47,243 nucleotides of DNA from the NCBI GenBank assembly GCA_964591245.1, contig CAZPZZ010000014.1:1-47243 (forward strand), read 5' to 3'. The notes below the pieces were generated by a model that saw only the letters and a program-made list of their open reading frames with translations, searched no databases and was not told where the DNA came from. The translations under genes and the position numbers were made by a program. The stretch comes from CAZPZZ01 sp964591245. Lineage in GTDB: Bacteria > Acidobacteriota > Vicinamibacteria > Vicinamibacterales > UBA8438. Shown here piece by piece: positions 27,518-36,254 of this stretch (its first letter is position 1; every line of letters begins with the position of its first letter).

Positions 27518-27551
27518 TTGAAGTCACTGCTCCGCCATGGTACGGTCCGTA
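27518..27551 (+). promoter_or_regulatory. Candidate promoter and inverted repeat of the Vgb-like gene
   Basis: TTGAAG (27518-27523) lies 17 nt before TACGGT (27541-27546), 4 and 3 of 6 matches to the -35 and -10 boxes. A perfect short inverted repeat TACGG-T-CCGTA (27541-27551) overlaps the -10 box, where a regulator could act. The leader to the ATG at 27584 would be about 30 nt. Confidence 0.33.
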
Positions 27552-27583
27552 TTTCGACGTATCTGCATGGTCTGGGAGGGGAA

Positions 27584-29341
27584 ATGAGCGCACAGTGGGG
27601 GTCCCGGGTTTCGGTAGCAACAGTCGCTGGCGTTCTCTCGGTCGCGCTGGTCGTGGCTAGTGGTTCGGTGTCGGCTCAGTCGGTATCCGGTGGAATTGCC
27701 GGCCACGTGACAGTAGACGACGGTGAGGTGGTCGCGTTTCGTGTCAAGGCGCGGGACGCGCTGAGGCGCGTCGCATATACCGTGTACACCGTCGACGGCC
27801 GCTACCAGATCTTCAATTTGCGACCCGGCACATATGAGGTGCAAGTTGTTGAATCAGGTTTCGAGCCCCGTGTCGAGACGATAACCGTCGAGGCGAATGC
27901 TGTGAGCACCGTAGACCTGGCCTTGACGGCGAGGGATGGCATTGTTTCGCAGGGCGCCGCGGCGCGTGGGGCGACTGCCCAGCGGAACTACGGCGGCGGA
28001 GCGGCCGACGAGCGAGCCGCGGAGTTGGTGGATTTCGACACGCTCTACCCGCCTCATCCTGCGAGGGATGTCATGTTGCGAGCGTGTTTCGGATGCCACG
28101 GGCCGGCCGGGTTCCATCGGCGAGGCCGAAAGAACGAAGCGGGCTGGCGACACGCAGTAGGACGGATGTTTGACCCGGAAGGTCGTGTCGCAGATATGGC
28201 GCCGGGTGTGCCACAGGTGACTGACGATCTCGTGACCCCTCAGGAAAAAGAAGAAATCATTCAGTATTTGACGGCCAACTTCGGTCCTGGTTCGACATTA
28301 CGAGACCTGGAACTCGACCCATTGACGCGTGACGAGAGTGCGTTGTCAGAAGCGGTGTACATCCAGTATGAGCTGAACCGAGCCTCGCCGCGGGAGTTGT
28401 CGAACGGGGTGACACCGCGAGGGAGTATTCATAGCGTTTTTGCCAGTCTCGCTGAGCCCGGGGTTATCTGGGTGTCCGGAAACGGTTCGAATGCGATCTT
28501 GAAGGTGGATACGCGTGATCCTAATTTCACGACCCGTACTACCGAGTACTGGATCGAGAACCCCCAAAACATCAATGTTACGCCGCACGGTATCGTCGAG
28601 TATCGGGGCAAGGTCTACTGGGTGGAGCTGACCGGAGATCACTTCGGCGAATTGGATCCCCTCACCGGTACGATGACTCGTTACCAGATGCCAACAACTG
28701 GTGCGGGGCCACATAGTGTCTGGGTCGATTCGCGTGGAAATTTCTGGTACACCTACTTCGCATCGTCTGGAAAGATTGCGCGTTTCAATCTGTCAACGAA
28801 AGAATTCACTGAGTGGGAACCGCTGGCCGGTTTCAGTGGGTATGGCATTGTTGTCGATGCCCAGGATCGTGTGTGGGCCGTTGGCTTGCACACACCAGCC
28901 ACCTTTATGTACAACCAGGAAACCTCAGAATGGACGTCGTACCCGATGTCGAATCCAGCCAGACGGCCCACCATCGATTCAAGGGGAAAGATCTGGGCAG
29001 CGCATTATTTTGGGAATGCAATCACGAAAATAGATCCGGTGAATGGTGAGATCACCGAGTATCAATTGCCCCTGAAAGACGGAAACCCCTACGACGTATG
29101 GCCTGACCGCGACGACAATCTCTGGGTTGAGAACGCTATCTACAACTCGTTGGTCCGGTTTGACCAGACGAACGAAGAGTTCACGTATTACCCGTTCCCG
29201 GAACTTCAGGCGCACACTCCGAAGCTCGATCGTGATGCAGAGGGAACGCTGTGGTTCACGCTTGGGAATGCCTCCGGACCGGGTATTGCGGCGTTCCAGC
29301 CTCATGGGAATGTGGCACCTGCAGCGGCGACGGGACAGTGA
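27584..29341 (+). CDS. Exported carboxypeptidase-regulatory/cytochrome c/Vgb-like propeller protein
   Basis: A 585-residue exported protein of three modules. Residues 1-32 are a signal peptide; about 35-115 is a carboxypeptidase-regulatory-like beta-sandwich ('YTVDGRYQIFNLRPGTYEVQV'); about 155-235 is a monohaem cytochrome c domain with CFGCH at 168-172; and about 270-585 is a virginiamycin-B-lyase-like propeller ('GPHSVWVDSRGNFWYTYF', 'YGIVVDAQDRVWAV'). The Vgb-type propeller here is most likely a binding module rather than an antibiotic lyase. The ATG at 27584 is chosen because GGGAGGGG sits just upstream; an earlier ATG at 27518 lies before the likely start of transcription. The gene is divergent from cassette 3 and is followed by the cyclase-fold gene 8 nt downstream. 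Confidence 0.85.
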   Translation: MSAQWGSRVSVATVAGVLSVALVVASGSVSAQSVSGGIAGHVTVDDGEVVAFRVKARDALRRVAYTVYTVDGRYQIFNLRPGTYEVQVVESGFEPRVETITVEANAVSTVDLALTARDGIVSQGAAARGATAQRNYGGGAADERAAELVDFDTLYPPHPARDVMLRACFGCHGPAGFHRRGRKNEAGWRHAVGRMFDPEGRVADMAPGVPQVTDDLVTPQEKEEIIQYLTANFGPGSTLRDLELDPLTRDESALSEAVYIQYELNRASPRELSNGVTPRGSIHSVFASLAEPGVIWVSGNGSNAILKVDTRDPNFTTRTTEYWIENPQNINVTPHGIVEYRGKVYWVELTGDHFGELDPLTGTMTRYQMPTTGAGPHSVWVDSRGNFWYTYFASSGKIARFNLSTKEFTEWEPLAGFSGYGIVVDAQDRVWAVGLHTPATFMYNQETSEWTSYPMSNPARRPTIDSRGKIWAAHYFGNAITKIDPVNGEITEYQLPLKDGNPYDVWPDRDDNLWVENAIYNSLVRFDQTNEEFTYYPFPELQAHTPKLDRDAEGTLWFTLGNASGPGIAAFQPHGNVAPAAATGQ

Positions 29342-29349
29342 CGATTTTG

Positions 29350-30480
29350 GTGAGCAAAAGGGCCGTGTCGCGAGTATCCGGAATACGGGGGGCGCGGTAC
29401 TGGAGTGTGCTTGCGATCTGCCTGATCGTCGCATGGACGGGGTCGGTGCTGGGGCAAGAACCGGTTCGAGGTGGTTGGGACCGGCAGGCGGCGGCTGCCT
29501 ACCTCGATGGTCGACAAAATTGGTGGATGGATTGGCCGACGGCGGCCCGTGACCAGGGTACGTATTGTGTGTCGTGTCACACGGTGACACCGTATGCACT
29601 TGGCCGGGCTGCGTTGCGCCGTGTCACGGCGCCTGGTGTGGTTGAGCGCCGAATGCTTGATAGCGTAGAACATCGAGTCCTGGCGTGGGATGAGATGCAG
29701 CCGTTCTACAGCGATGAGCAGGTACGGCCGGGGAAAACCCGAGAGAGTCGCGGTACCGAAGCGATTCTCAACGTGCTGATTCTCGCTAACCGGGATGCGC
29801 AGGCAGGTAGGCTCAGCGGCTCGACAAAGCAGGCATTCGAGCATTTGTGGGCATTGCAGCGAACAGACGGCGCGGACGCCGGGGCATGGGCCTGGCTGGA
29901 CTTCGGGCTTGAGCCGTGGGAAACATCAAAGGCGCAGTACTACGGTGCCGCGTTGGCTGCTGTGGCGGTCGGATTGGCCTCGCAGAAGGGATTGGTGCAT
30001 ACGTCGGGAATGGTGTCACTCCGCACCTATCTCCGGACTCAACTCGATGATCAGAACCTCTTCAATCGATTGACGGTTTTGTGGGCGTCGGGGGAGTGGG
30101 CGGGGGTGCTCGCGTCGAAGCAGCGTTCAGCGATTATCCAGGATACCAAACAGATGCAGCGAGACGATGGAGGCTGGAGCCTTTCCGACTTCGGCACGTT
30201 CGAGCGGCGAGATGGCACACGTTCTGATCGAACCAGTGATGCCTACGGCACCGGGCTCGCCACGCTCGCGCTTCAACGGGCGCATGTGTCGGCCAATGAT
30301 CCCGCGCTGGTGCGTGGTCTGCAGTGGCTTCGTAAACATCAGCGGGCCGACGGTTCCTGGTACGCGGCATCACTCAATCGCGATCGTGAACCAGATTCTG
30401 ATCGAGGGCGGTTCATGAGTGATGCGGCGACGGCGTATGCGGTGTTGTCCTTGGCGGCTCACGAGGCCAAGGAGCAATGA
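29350..30480 (+). CDS. Exported squalene-cyclase-fold protein with a haem c motif
   Basis: A protein of about 376 residues. A signal peptide (to about residue 36, 'SVLGQ') precedes a segment with C73-V-S-C-H77 in 'GTYCVSCHTVTPYALGR', then an alpha/alpha-toroid resembling prenyltransferase/squalene-hopene cyclase repeats, with QW-like motifs in 'RDDGGWSLSDFG' and 'RADGSWYAASL'. The catalytic DXDD motif of squalene-hopene cyclases is not seen, so terpenoid cyclisation is doubtful. The CxxCH suggests haem attachment or metal binding, but its axial ligand is unclear. The start is uncertain: GTG 29350 or TTG 29347 begin just after the previous stop, while GTG 29251 would overlap the upstream gene by 91 nt. 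It is probably co-transcribed with the Vgb-like cytochrome gene. Confidence 0.72.
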   Translation: MSKRAVSRVSGIRGARYWSVLAICLIVAWTGSVLGQEPVRGGWDRQAAAAYLDGRQNWWMDWPTAARDQGTYCVSCHTVTPYALGRAALRRVTAPGVVERRMLDSVEHRVLAWDEMQPFYSDEQVRPGKTRESRGTEAILNVLILANRDAQAGRLSGSTKQAFEHLWALQRTDGADAGAWAWLDFGLEPWETSKAQYYGAALAAVAVGLASQKGLVHTSGMVSLRTYLRTQLDDQNLFNRLTVLWASGEWAGVLASKQRSAIIQDTKQMQRDDGGWSLSDFGTFERRDGTRSDRTSDAYGTGLATLALQRAHVSANDPALVRGLQWLRKHQRADGSWYAASLNRDREPDSDRGRFMSDAATAYAVLSLAAHEAKEQ

Positions 30481-30541
30481 CGGGGAAGCAGGATGCGGCG
30501 TGCGCGCCGATGCGGAGTGAGAGGCCGGCAAGGCTTCCATG

Positions 30542-31498
30542 TTACCGCCGTCCACCGGTCGATCCGGTGACATGACGTTCGTCGGCCCAGTGCTTACGGT
30601 AGACGTCGGCAATAACGGCCAAGACGATTACCCCTCCGGTGATCAGGCGTTTCGTCGGGTCTTGGATCCCGATCTGGGTCAGTCCAGTGGCCAGGACGCC
30701 CATGATCACGACGCCGAAGAAGGTGTTGATCACGGAGCCCTTACCACCCATCAGCCGCGTGCCACCAATAACGGCTGCGGCAATTGCACTCAACTCGAAT
30801 CCGATGCCAGCATTGGGGTCGGCGGACGCCAGGCGAGATACCTGCATCACTCCAGCCAGTCCGGCCAGGAGACCTGATAGCGCAAAGATGCTCAGCTTGA
30901 TGCGGCCGGTATCGATGCCGGCCAATCGAACGGCTTCCTGGTTGGTACCGATGGCGATGGCGTAGCGGCCAAAGATTGTTCGCGAGAGCGCCGTTTGTCC
31001 GATTGCGACCAGTAGCATTGCGCAGAGGAATGGTGGCGAGAGGCCCAGCCAGGATACTTCGGCAATCCATTCGATGTCGGTGCCGATGTAAACGGTTCGC
31101 GAGTCTGTGACCAGATACGCGCCGCCACGCGCTGCCTCCATCATTCCCAGCGTGACGATGAAGGACGGTAATTGCCAGCGCAGGACAATGAATCCGTTGA
31201 TCGTTCCTGCGAGGAGGCCGGTGGCCAATGCTGCCCCGATGGCTACTGGCCACGACCAACCGAGTTGGACCATCGCGATTCCCATTACTCCCTGGCTGAC
31301 CGCCAAGACCGATCCAACCGATAGATCAATTTCACCAATTACGAGAACGAATGTTATGGCTACGGCTAACGTCAGGGCGGTGGGCAATTGGTTTGCGATG
31401 GTGCTGACGGACGCGAAGGAGAGAAATGAATCACTCAGGAGGCCAAAGCAGAGGCAGAGTCCTGCGAGCACGACGGCCAGGCTGATTCCCTCTCGCAT
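30542..31498 (-). CDS. Sugar ABC transporter permease, RbsC/BPD_transp_2 family
   Basis: A 318-residue inner-membrane protein with about eight to ten hydrophobic segments typical of RbsC-type permeases of the ribose/galactose importer class. Characteristic segments include 'GEIDLSVGSVLAV' near residue 56 and 'VMQVSRLASADPNAG' followed by 'AAVIGGTRLMGGKGS' near residue 240. It forms the membrane channel with the two-domain ATPase encoded just upstream (8 nt between genes) and a periplasmic binding protein. It is the last gene of the operon; the short convergent region before the cyclase-fold gene holds a 6-bp inverted repeat with a large loop but no clear terminator. The sugar cannot be specified. 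Confidence 0.9.
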   Translation of the reverse strand: MREGISLAVVLAGLCLCFGLLSDSFLSFASVSTIANQLPTALTLAVAITFVLVIGEIDLSVGSVLAVSQGVMGIAMVQLGWSWPVAIGAALATGLLAGTINGFIVLRWQLPSFIVTLGMMEAARGGAYLVTDSRTVYIGTDIEWIAEVSWLGLSPPFLCAMLLVAIGQTALSRTIFGRYAIAIGTNQEAVRLAGIDTGRIKLSIFALSGLLAGLAGVMQVSRLASADPNAGIGFELSAIAAAVIGGTRLMGGKGSVINTFFGVVIMGVLATGLTQIGIQDPTKRLITGGVIVLAVIADVYRKHWADERHVTGSTGGRR

Positions 31499-31506
31499 GA
31501 TGTCGC

Positions 31507-33045
31507 CTAGTGGGAGATGTCGTCGGCTCGGCGTGGAGGGTGGCCATACTCGCTGAAGGCAGCGGCCATGATCCGCTCACGACCGAATGCGTGACGCTCG
31601 AAGATGTCTACAAGTCGACCCCTTGATAGGACAGCGATTCGGTCTGCAACCGTCGTGAGTTCATGAAGATCGGAGGACACCATCAGGATGGCGCAACCCT
31701 GGTCGGCCAGTTGCGTGAGCAAACGATGAACTTCCGCGCGGGCGCCAGGATCGATACCCCGGGTCGGTTCGTCGACGATGAGGATACGCGGGTCGTGCAT
31801 CAGCCAGCGTGCGAGCAAGGCCTTCTGCTGATTTCCTCCACTTAATCGTTCGATGGGTTGGTCCGGAGAGGTGCACTTTACGTCCAGCCGTCGGATGAAT
31901 TCGCCTGTGGCCTCCTGCTCAGCGGGTTGGTTGAGCCAGCCTATCCGGTTGGCGAGGTTTCTCAAGGCGACGAGCGAGAGGTTGGCGCGTACAGACAGGC
32001 GATCGAGGATTCCCTGTCGACGACGGTCTTCACCGAGGAATGCGAGGCCATGCTCGGCCGCCTGTCGCGGCGAGTGGAATGCTGTTGGTGTATCGCTGTC
32101 CTCCAGAAAGAGTTCGCCCGCCTGCGAGAGGTCTGCGCCATAGATGGCGCGCATCGTTTCTGTACGGCCACTGCCGACGAGTCCCGCGAATCCGAGAATT
32201 TCCCCCCAATGAACAGCGAAGCTGACGTCGCGTACCGCTGGTGCCGAGCGGAGATGCTGGACCCGGAGTGCCGGTCGCCCGGTGGGGAGCTTCGTGCGCG
32301 TTACTGCGACGGACACTCTTCGGCCAACCATGAGCCGGATCATCTCTTCGGTTGAGAGGAGACTGGTTGATTGTGTGGTGACATCGGCGCCGTCGCGTAG
32401 GACCGTCACTCTATTTGCCAGCTGACGGATTTCTTCTAATCGGTGCGAAATATAGAGGATGGCTGTGCCGGCCGCCTGAAGCTTGGCAAGCACGCCGAAG
32501 AGCCGGTCTACGTCCGTCGCAGTCAACGCCGCCGTCGGTTCGTCGAGGACGAGCAGTCGGCAAGGCTGGCTGAGAGCGCCGGCGACTTCTACCATTTGTC
32601 GCTGGCCGATGCCGAGGTCGCTGATTGGTTGTTGAGGATCCAGGCCGCTCAACCCGAGGCTGTCCAGAAGCCTGCGGGCCTGCCGGTTCAGCGTGTCACG
32701 TTCGAGCCAACCCCAGCGATGAGGGAGGGTGCCGATGAAAATACTTTCGGCGACGGTCAGCGTGTCGATCGCTGTAAGCTCCTGCAGGACGGTGCGGACA
32801 CCGGAGGCGCTTGCCTGGCGCCGGGTCTTCGGGCGGAAGGGCTCTCCGGACAGACGCATATCTCCCCGCGTGGCGGGGGTCAGGCCAGAGATGATCTTGA
32901 CGAGAGTGGTCTTTCCGGCGCCATTCTCGCCGATGAGCGCGTGGCATTCCCCCCCATGGATATCGAGATTGACACCGAAAAGGACGGGGACGTCGTAGCA
33001 TTTGTGAATGTCATGCGCCTCGAAAAGTGGACGGTCCGTAGTCAT
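31507..33045 (-). CDS. Sugar ABC transporter ATPase, RbsA/MglA-like
   Basis: A 512-residue protein with two fused ABC domains, as in RbsA and MglA. The first has Walker A at 39-47 ('GENGAGKTT'), the signature 'LGIGQRQMVEVAGAL' and Walker B 'LLVLDEPTAALT'. The second has the degenerate Walker A usual for this family ('GLVGSGRTE'), the signature 'LSGGNQQKALLARWL' and Walker B 'ILIVDEPTRGIDPGA'. It drives uptake of a monosaccharide or related solute at the cytoplasmic face. The ATG overlaps the stop of the binding-protein gene by ATGA (33042-33045), and the permease follows directly, giving the order binding protein, ATPase, permease. Confidence 0.94.
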   Translation of the reverse strand: MTTDRPLFEAHDIHKCYDVPVLFGVNLDIHGGECHALIGENGAGKTTLVKIISGLTPATRGDMRLSGEPFRPKTRRQASASGVRTVLQELTAIDTLTVAESIFIGTLPHRWGWLERDTLNRQARRLLDSLGLSGLDPQQPISDLGIGQRQMVEVAGALSQPCRLLVLDEPTAALTATDVDRLFGVLAKLQAAGTAILYISHRLEEIRQLANRVTVLRDGADVTTQSTSLLSTEEMIRLMVGRRVSVAVTRTKLPTGRPALRVQHLRSAPAVRDVSFAVHWGEILGFAGLVGSGRTETMRAIYGADLSQAGELFLEDSDTPTAFHSPRQAAEHGLAFLGEDRRRQGILDRLSVRANLSLVALRNLANRIGWLNQPAEQEATGEFIRRLDVKCTSPDQPIERLSGGNQQKALLARWLMHDPRILIVDEPTRGIDPGARAEVHRLLTQLADQGCAILMVSSDLHELTTVADRIAVLSRGRLVDIFERHAFGRERIMAAAFSEYGHPPRRADDISH

Positions 33046-33884
33046 TGTGCCGGGTCGGTGACAAGTGTGACAGGAGTTTGCAGATCTTCGGGTACTTGCC
33101 GTCCGTCGAGAATGGCCAGTGCGTACTCGATCCCGTTCACCGCGATTTGGTCTGCGTGCTGGTCGACGGTGGCCAGCACGGTTCCGTCTTTGACCAGTGT
33201 CTGGACCGCCGAGATATTGTCGAAACCGATGACCGCAATGTCTCCGAGTTTTCCGGCGGCCCGTATGGCTGCGACGGCACCCAACGCCATACTGTCGTTG
33301 GCACAGAGTAGTGCCTTGAGATTGGGATGGGCGAGCAGCAACGCCGAGGCCACCTGGTTGGCCCGGTCCATTTCCCAGTAGCCGGACTGGGACGCGACGA
33401 TTATCATCCCCGCGTCACGCATTGCATCCTCGAATCCAAGCCGCCGTTCGATGGCATTGAATGCTCCGGGAGCTCCTTCAATGATCCCGACTTCGTCGCC
33501 GGGGCGCAGTGTGTGTCCGAGTATCTCCCCTGCCTGGCGGGCTCCCCCGCGGTTGTCGGGGCCGACGAATGGAATGTTGAGACCTCGTTCGTCCAACGTC
33601 GCCTCGTCCAGCCGGTTGTCGATGTTGACGACCGTGACCCCCGCTTCAATCGCTCTCGCCCCCGCGGCCACTAGTGCTCTCGAGTCTGCTGGCGCGATGA
33701 CGATGGCATCGACGCCACGGGCCACCATTTGTTCGATTAAATCGATCTGTCTGGTAAGGTCCAGCTCGTCCTTGATGCCTTCGGCGATGAGGCTATAACG
33801 CTCGGGTTGTTGTTGCTGGTGCGCGCGTGCGCCGTCTTCCATCGTCTGGAAGAATTCATTGGCGAGCGATTTCATTACTAGCGC
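33042..33884 (-). CDS. Sugar ABC transporter periplasmic binding protein (5' end lost in gap)
   Basis: The visible part (about 280 codons) is a ribose-type periplasmic binding protein: it begins 'ALVMKSLANEFFQTMEDGA', the first strand and helix of the family, then 'VDAIVIAPADS', 'NIDNRLDE', 'CANDSMALGAVAA' and 'VIGFDN', with the hinge and closing segments in place. The signal peptide and start lie in or beyond the 100-N gap at 33885-33984. On the far side one frame reads 'GGRWRASLLYVAG', plausible as the start of a signal peptide, but neither frame nor start codon can be settled. It captures the sugar in the periplasm for the coupled ATPase and permease. Confidence 0.88.
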   Translation of the reverse strand, partial: ALVMKSLANEFFQTMEDGARAHQQQQPERYSLIAEGIKDELDLTRQIDLIEQMVARGVDAIVIAPADSRALVAAGARAIEAGVTVVNIDNRLDEATLDERGLNIPFVGPDNRGGARQAGEILGHTLRPGDEVGIIEGAPGAFNAIERRLGFEDAMRDAGMIIVASQSGYWEMDRANQVASALLLAHPNLKALLCANDSMALGAVAAIRAAGKLGDIAVIGFDNISAVQTLVKDGTVLATVDQHADQIAVNGIEYALAILDGRQVPEDLQTPVTLVTDPAQ

Positions 33885-33984
33885 NNNNNNNNNNNNNNNN
33901 NNNNNNNNNNNNNNNNNNNNNNNNNNNNNNNNNNNNNNNNNNNNNNNNNNNNNNNNNNNNNNNNNNNNNNNNNNNNNNNNNNNN
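33885..33984. other. Scaffold gap (100 N)
   Basis: Exactly 100 unknown bases covering the signal peptide region of the sugar-binding protein gene. The true length is unknown. Confidence 0.99.
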
Positions 33985-34153
33985 CCCGGCGACATACAGA
34001 AGAGAAGCTCGCCACCTTCCACCGTCCAGGCTATCGTTGAGAGAGGGAGATGGGGCCTCGTCCCGGGTTTGACGAGGTGTCTTCATGAAGGGGACATGAA
34101 CCGTGGTTGTACGGAAGAGCAAGGGGGCTTCATCCACGAGGGAGCTAGTCCGG

Positions 34154-34933
34154 ATGTACTCGTGGAACGTGAATGGCCTTCGGGCCGCGGTACGTAAAGG
34201 ATTTGCTCAATGGGCGAGCGGATCAGATGCGGAGATCATCGCGTTACAGGAGGTGCGTGCGGTGGCCAGCGCAATTCCCGCGGAAGTGCTCGCTCTCGAG
34301 GGATACCATCAGCATTACGTGGCGGCGCAAAAAAAAGGCTATTCAGGAGTGGGGTTGTTATCTCGCCGCCGGCCTGATCGACTGGAAACCTCGCTCGGAG
34401 AGGAGCGATTCGACAGTGAGGGTCGCCTTCAAATCGCGCGCTTTGGGCGTTTGATTGTTGCGAATGGTTACTTCCCGAATGGCTCGGGTACGCATCGTAG
34501 TAACGACCGCGTCCCGTATAAGCTCGAGTGGTACCGCGCGCTCTTCGAGCGTGTACAGCGCTGGCGGCGAAGCGGCTATCGCGTACTCGTGATGGGAGAT
34601 TTCAACACAGCGCACCAGGAAATCGATCTGGCTCGGCCAAAGGAGAATCGGGGGACGTCCGGATTCTTGCGTGAGGAGTGCGAAGAACTGGATCGCTGGC
34701 TTGCCGCGGGCTGGATCGATACGTTTCGTGTGTTTCAACAGGGTGAGGGGCACTACTCCTGGTGGAGTCAACGCTTCGGCGTGCGGGCGAAGAATGTCGG
34801 GTGGCGGATTGACTACGTGTTCGCCTCGCCCGCCGCGATGCGTTTCGTCAAACAGGCGTTTATCGAGAGAGGGACCGAAGGCTCAGACCATTGCCCGATC
34901 GGCGTGGATCTCGACTCGGCGGTGTTTGACTAG
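34154..34933 (+). CDS. xthA: Exodeoxyribonuclease III (AP endonuclease)
   Basis: A 259-residue DNA-repair enzyme of the ExoIII/APE1 family that cleaves the backbone at abasic sites and removes 3' blocking groups. The start at 34154 gives 'MYSWNVNGLRA', the family's opening; GAGGGAG at 34138-34144 lies 9 nt upstream. Catalytic residues in order are N5 and N7, E33 (LQE), Y106, D149 and N151 ('GDFNTAH'), and the closing D245-H246 ('SDHCP'). The 'WWSQRFGVRAKNVGWRIDY' block is typical of bacterial ExoIII. It is a single-gene unit, divergent from the sugar transporter and convergent with the YjbQ-like gene. Confidence 0.95.
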   Translation: MYSWNVNGLRAAVRKGFAQWASGSDAEIIALQEVRAVASAIPAEVLALEGYHQHYVAAQKKGYSGVGLLSRRRPDRLETSLGEERFDSEGRLQIARFGRLIVANGYFPNGSGTHRSNDRVPYKLEWYRALFERVQRWRRSGYRVLVMGDFNTAHQEIDLARPKENRGTSGFLREECEELDRWLAAGWIDTFRVFQQGEGHYSWWSQRFGVRAKNVGWRIDYVFASPAAMRFVKQAFIERGTEGSDHCPIGVDLDSAVFD

Positions 34934-35021
34934 CAATTTGCGAGTGTTGCCGCCTTCTGTCGATGCGCACGGGAGTGAGGTCGAATCCGTCTGTTGTGCC
35001 GGCCTCGGAAGCGGTGTTTTA

Positions 35022-36089
35022 CTAGCGGAACCGCGTGAGCGTGATATCGATCCGCCGGGCTCGCGCGTCGGCGCGTCGCCATTGCACCACGATAGGGCTT
35101 TGGTACTGGCCCTGAGCCAGGCGTCCGGTGCCGGGAGTTTCTCGATCGGAGACAGGCAGGCTGACAGAACGTTTCATCCGCAGGAAATGTCGGGCTGGCG
35201 CGCCGAAGAATCGCGCAATGATCTGCTCGACGACGGAATCGCTCAATCTGAGTGCTTCGACAAGTTCGTTGAACACACGGACCATGTCGTACTTCGCATA
35301 GTCGATAGTGCGAGTGGGAATCGATCGTGGGGAAGTGAGCAGGTGTCGGCTTTTTTCCGCCATGAATCGAAGGGGGTCTCGCAGCACCTCGGCGAGGTCA
35401 TGCCGCATCAAGAGCGTTTCGTACTCATTGACGGTTAATCCTGCCTGATCTTCTGCTGATCCGAGTGCAAGGTGAATCCGGCCTTTGGTTACGCCGTGCT
35501 GTTTGATGAGTTCCTCGCACCGTTCGTAGAGGCCAAAGCGTGGGTCCTTCAAATTGATGGAATCTATAGGGTGCGCCATCGGGACCAGCACATGACTTTG
35601 TGCCACTGGCTGTTCTGTGGCGAACCCCAGTACGGTCGTTACGCGCTGGCGGGGGCGTCCCTGGTAGACCCCGTCGAGGTCGATGAAATACACCGGATCG
35701 TCGCGCCGGCCACGATACGTGACACAACTCCGGAGGCCCGCGCTGATGAACGCCAGATGGGAGTCGGCGTTGGGAGGCTCGACTGCCCGCTGAGCGTCAG
35801 AAAGTTCTTCGCGCAAGTGGAGCTGGTCGTGTTTATATCCAGCCCCCTCTGGGAATACGTTTCGGAAAAATGTGAGGTACGAGCCCAGGCCGTCGTGCTT
35901 TCGGTTCAACCTCGTAGCGAAGCTTTGATCGAGATACCCGGCGGTGGTGTGATACGAGCTATAGAGCGCCTGTGGAAAAGTTTCGAGCACATCTCCATGG
36001 GTGTCTGACACTCGCTGACGGACGTCAACGAGGTCGACCCGAGAGCGCGGGCTAATCTCGACGGTGACTTCGATCGGTGCAAACGCCAC
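35022..36089 (-). CDS. YjbQ/UPF0047-like protein with long C-terminal extension
   Basis: A 355-residue protein without a signal peptide. Residues about 15-155 match the YjbQ (UPF0047) fold, whose members have been linked to thiamin phosphate synthesis: 'YHTTAGYL' with H47, 'GYKHD' with H87, 'ADSHLAF' with H111, and a final strand 'DLDGVYQGRPRQRVTTV' resembling 'E-DGPR-R'. Ordinary YjbQ is about 135-140 residues, so about 200 residues here are extra; the extension includes two helical, Arg-rich segments and no domain I recognise. The start codon is GTG with no Shine-Dalgarno. It lies between the exonuclease gene and cassette 4 and has no obvious partner. Confidence 0.6.
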   Translation of the reverse strand: MAFAPIEVTVEISPRSRVDLVDVRQRVSDTHGDVLETFPQALYSSYHTTAGYLDQSFATRLNRKHDGLGSYLTFFRNVFPEGAGYKHDQLHLREELSDAQRAVEPPNADSHLAFISAGLRSCVTYRGRRDDPVYFIDLDGVYQGRPRQRVTTVLGFATEQPVAQSHVLVPMAHPIDSINLKDPRFGLYERCEELIKQHGVTKGRIHLALGSAEDQAGLTVNEYETLLMRHDLAEVLRDPLRFMAEKSRHLLTSPRSIPTRTIDYAKYDMVRVFNELVEALRLSDSVVEQIIARFFGAPARHFLRMKRSVSLPVSDRETPGTGRLAQGQYQSPIVVQWRRADARARRIDITLTRFR

Positions 36090-36099
36090 TAAACCGTTG

Positions 36100-36105
36100 A
36101 TTGTA
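36100..36105 (-). promoter_or_regulatory. Candidate -10 box of the YjbQ-like gene
   Basis: TACAAT on the minus strand (36105-36100), a 5-of-6 match, lies 10 nt upstream of the GTG start, which would make the transcript almost leaderless. No good -35 box was found. Confidence 0.25.
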
Positions 36106-36254
36106 TCCCAGTAGATGCGGCAACACAGTGTTTACGGGAGACTGGATGCCGGGGGCGACGGGGGTGCCCGCTTGGCGGTGTTTAGCAGCACCCAGTGTGG
36201 TAGCTCGGGCTATTCGCGCCAAGGGCGGTTAGAACTGTTGTCCCCGGTCGTCGC

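Noticed and set aside
29251..29350. Upstream GTG start of the cyclase-fold gene, overlapping the Vgb-like gene by 91 nt
   Set aside because: It would add 33 residues before the signal peptide, making export unlikely.
33985..34100. A specific start codon for the sugar-binding protein beyond the gap
   Set aside because: Several frames are possible and the gap length is unknown, so no start can be supported.
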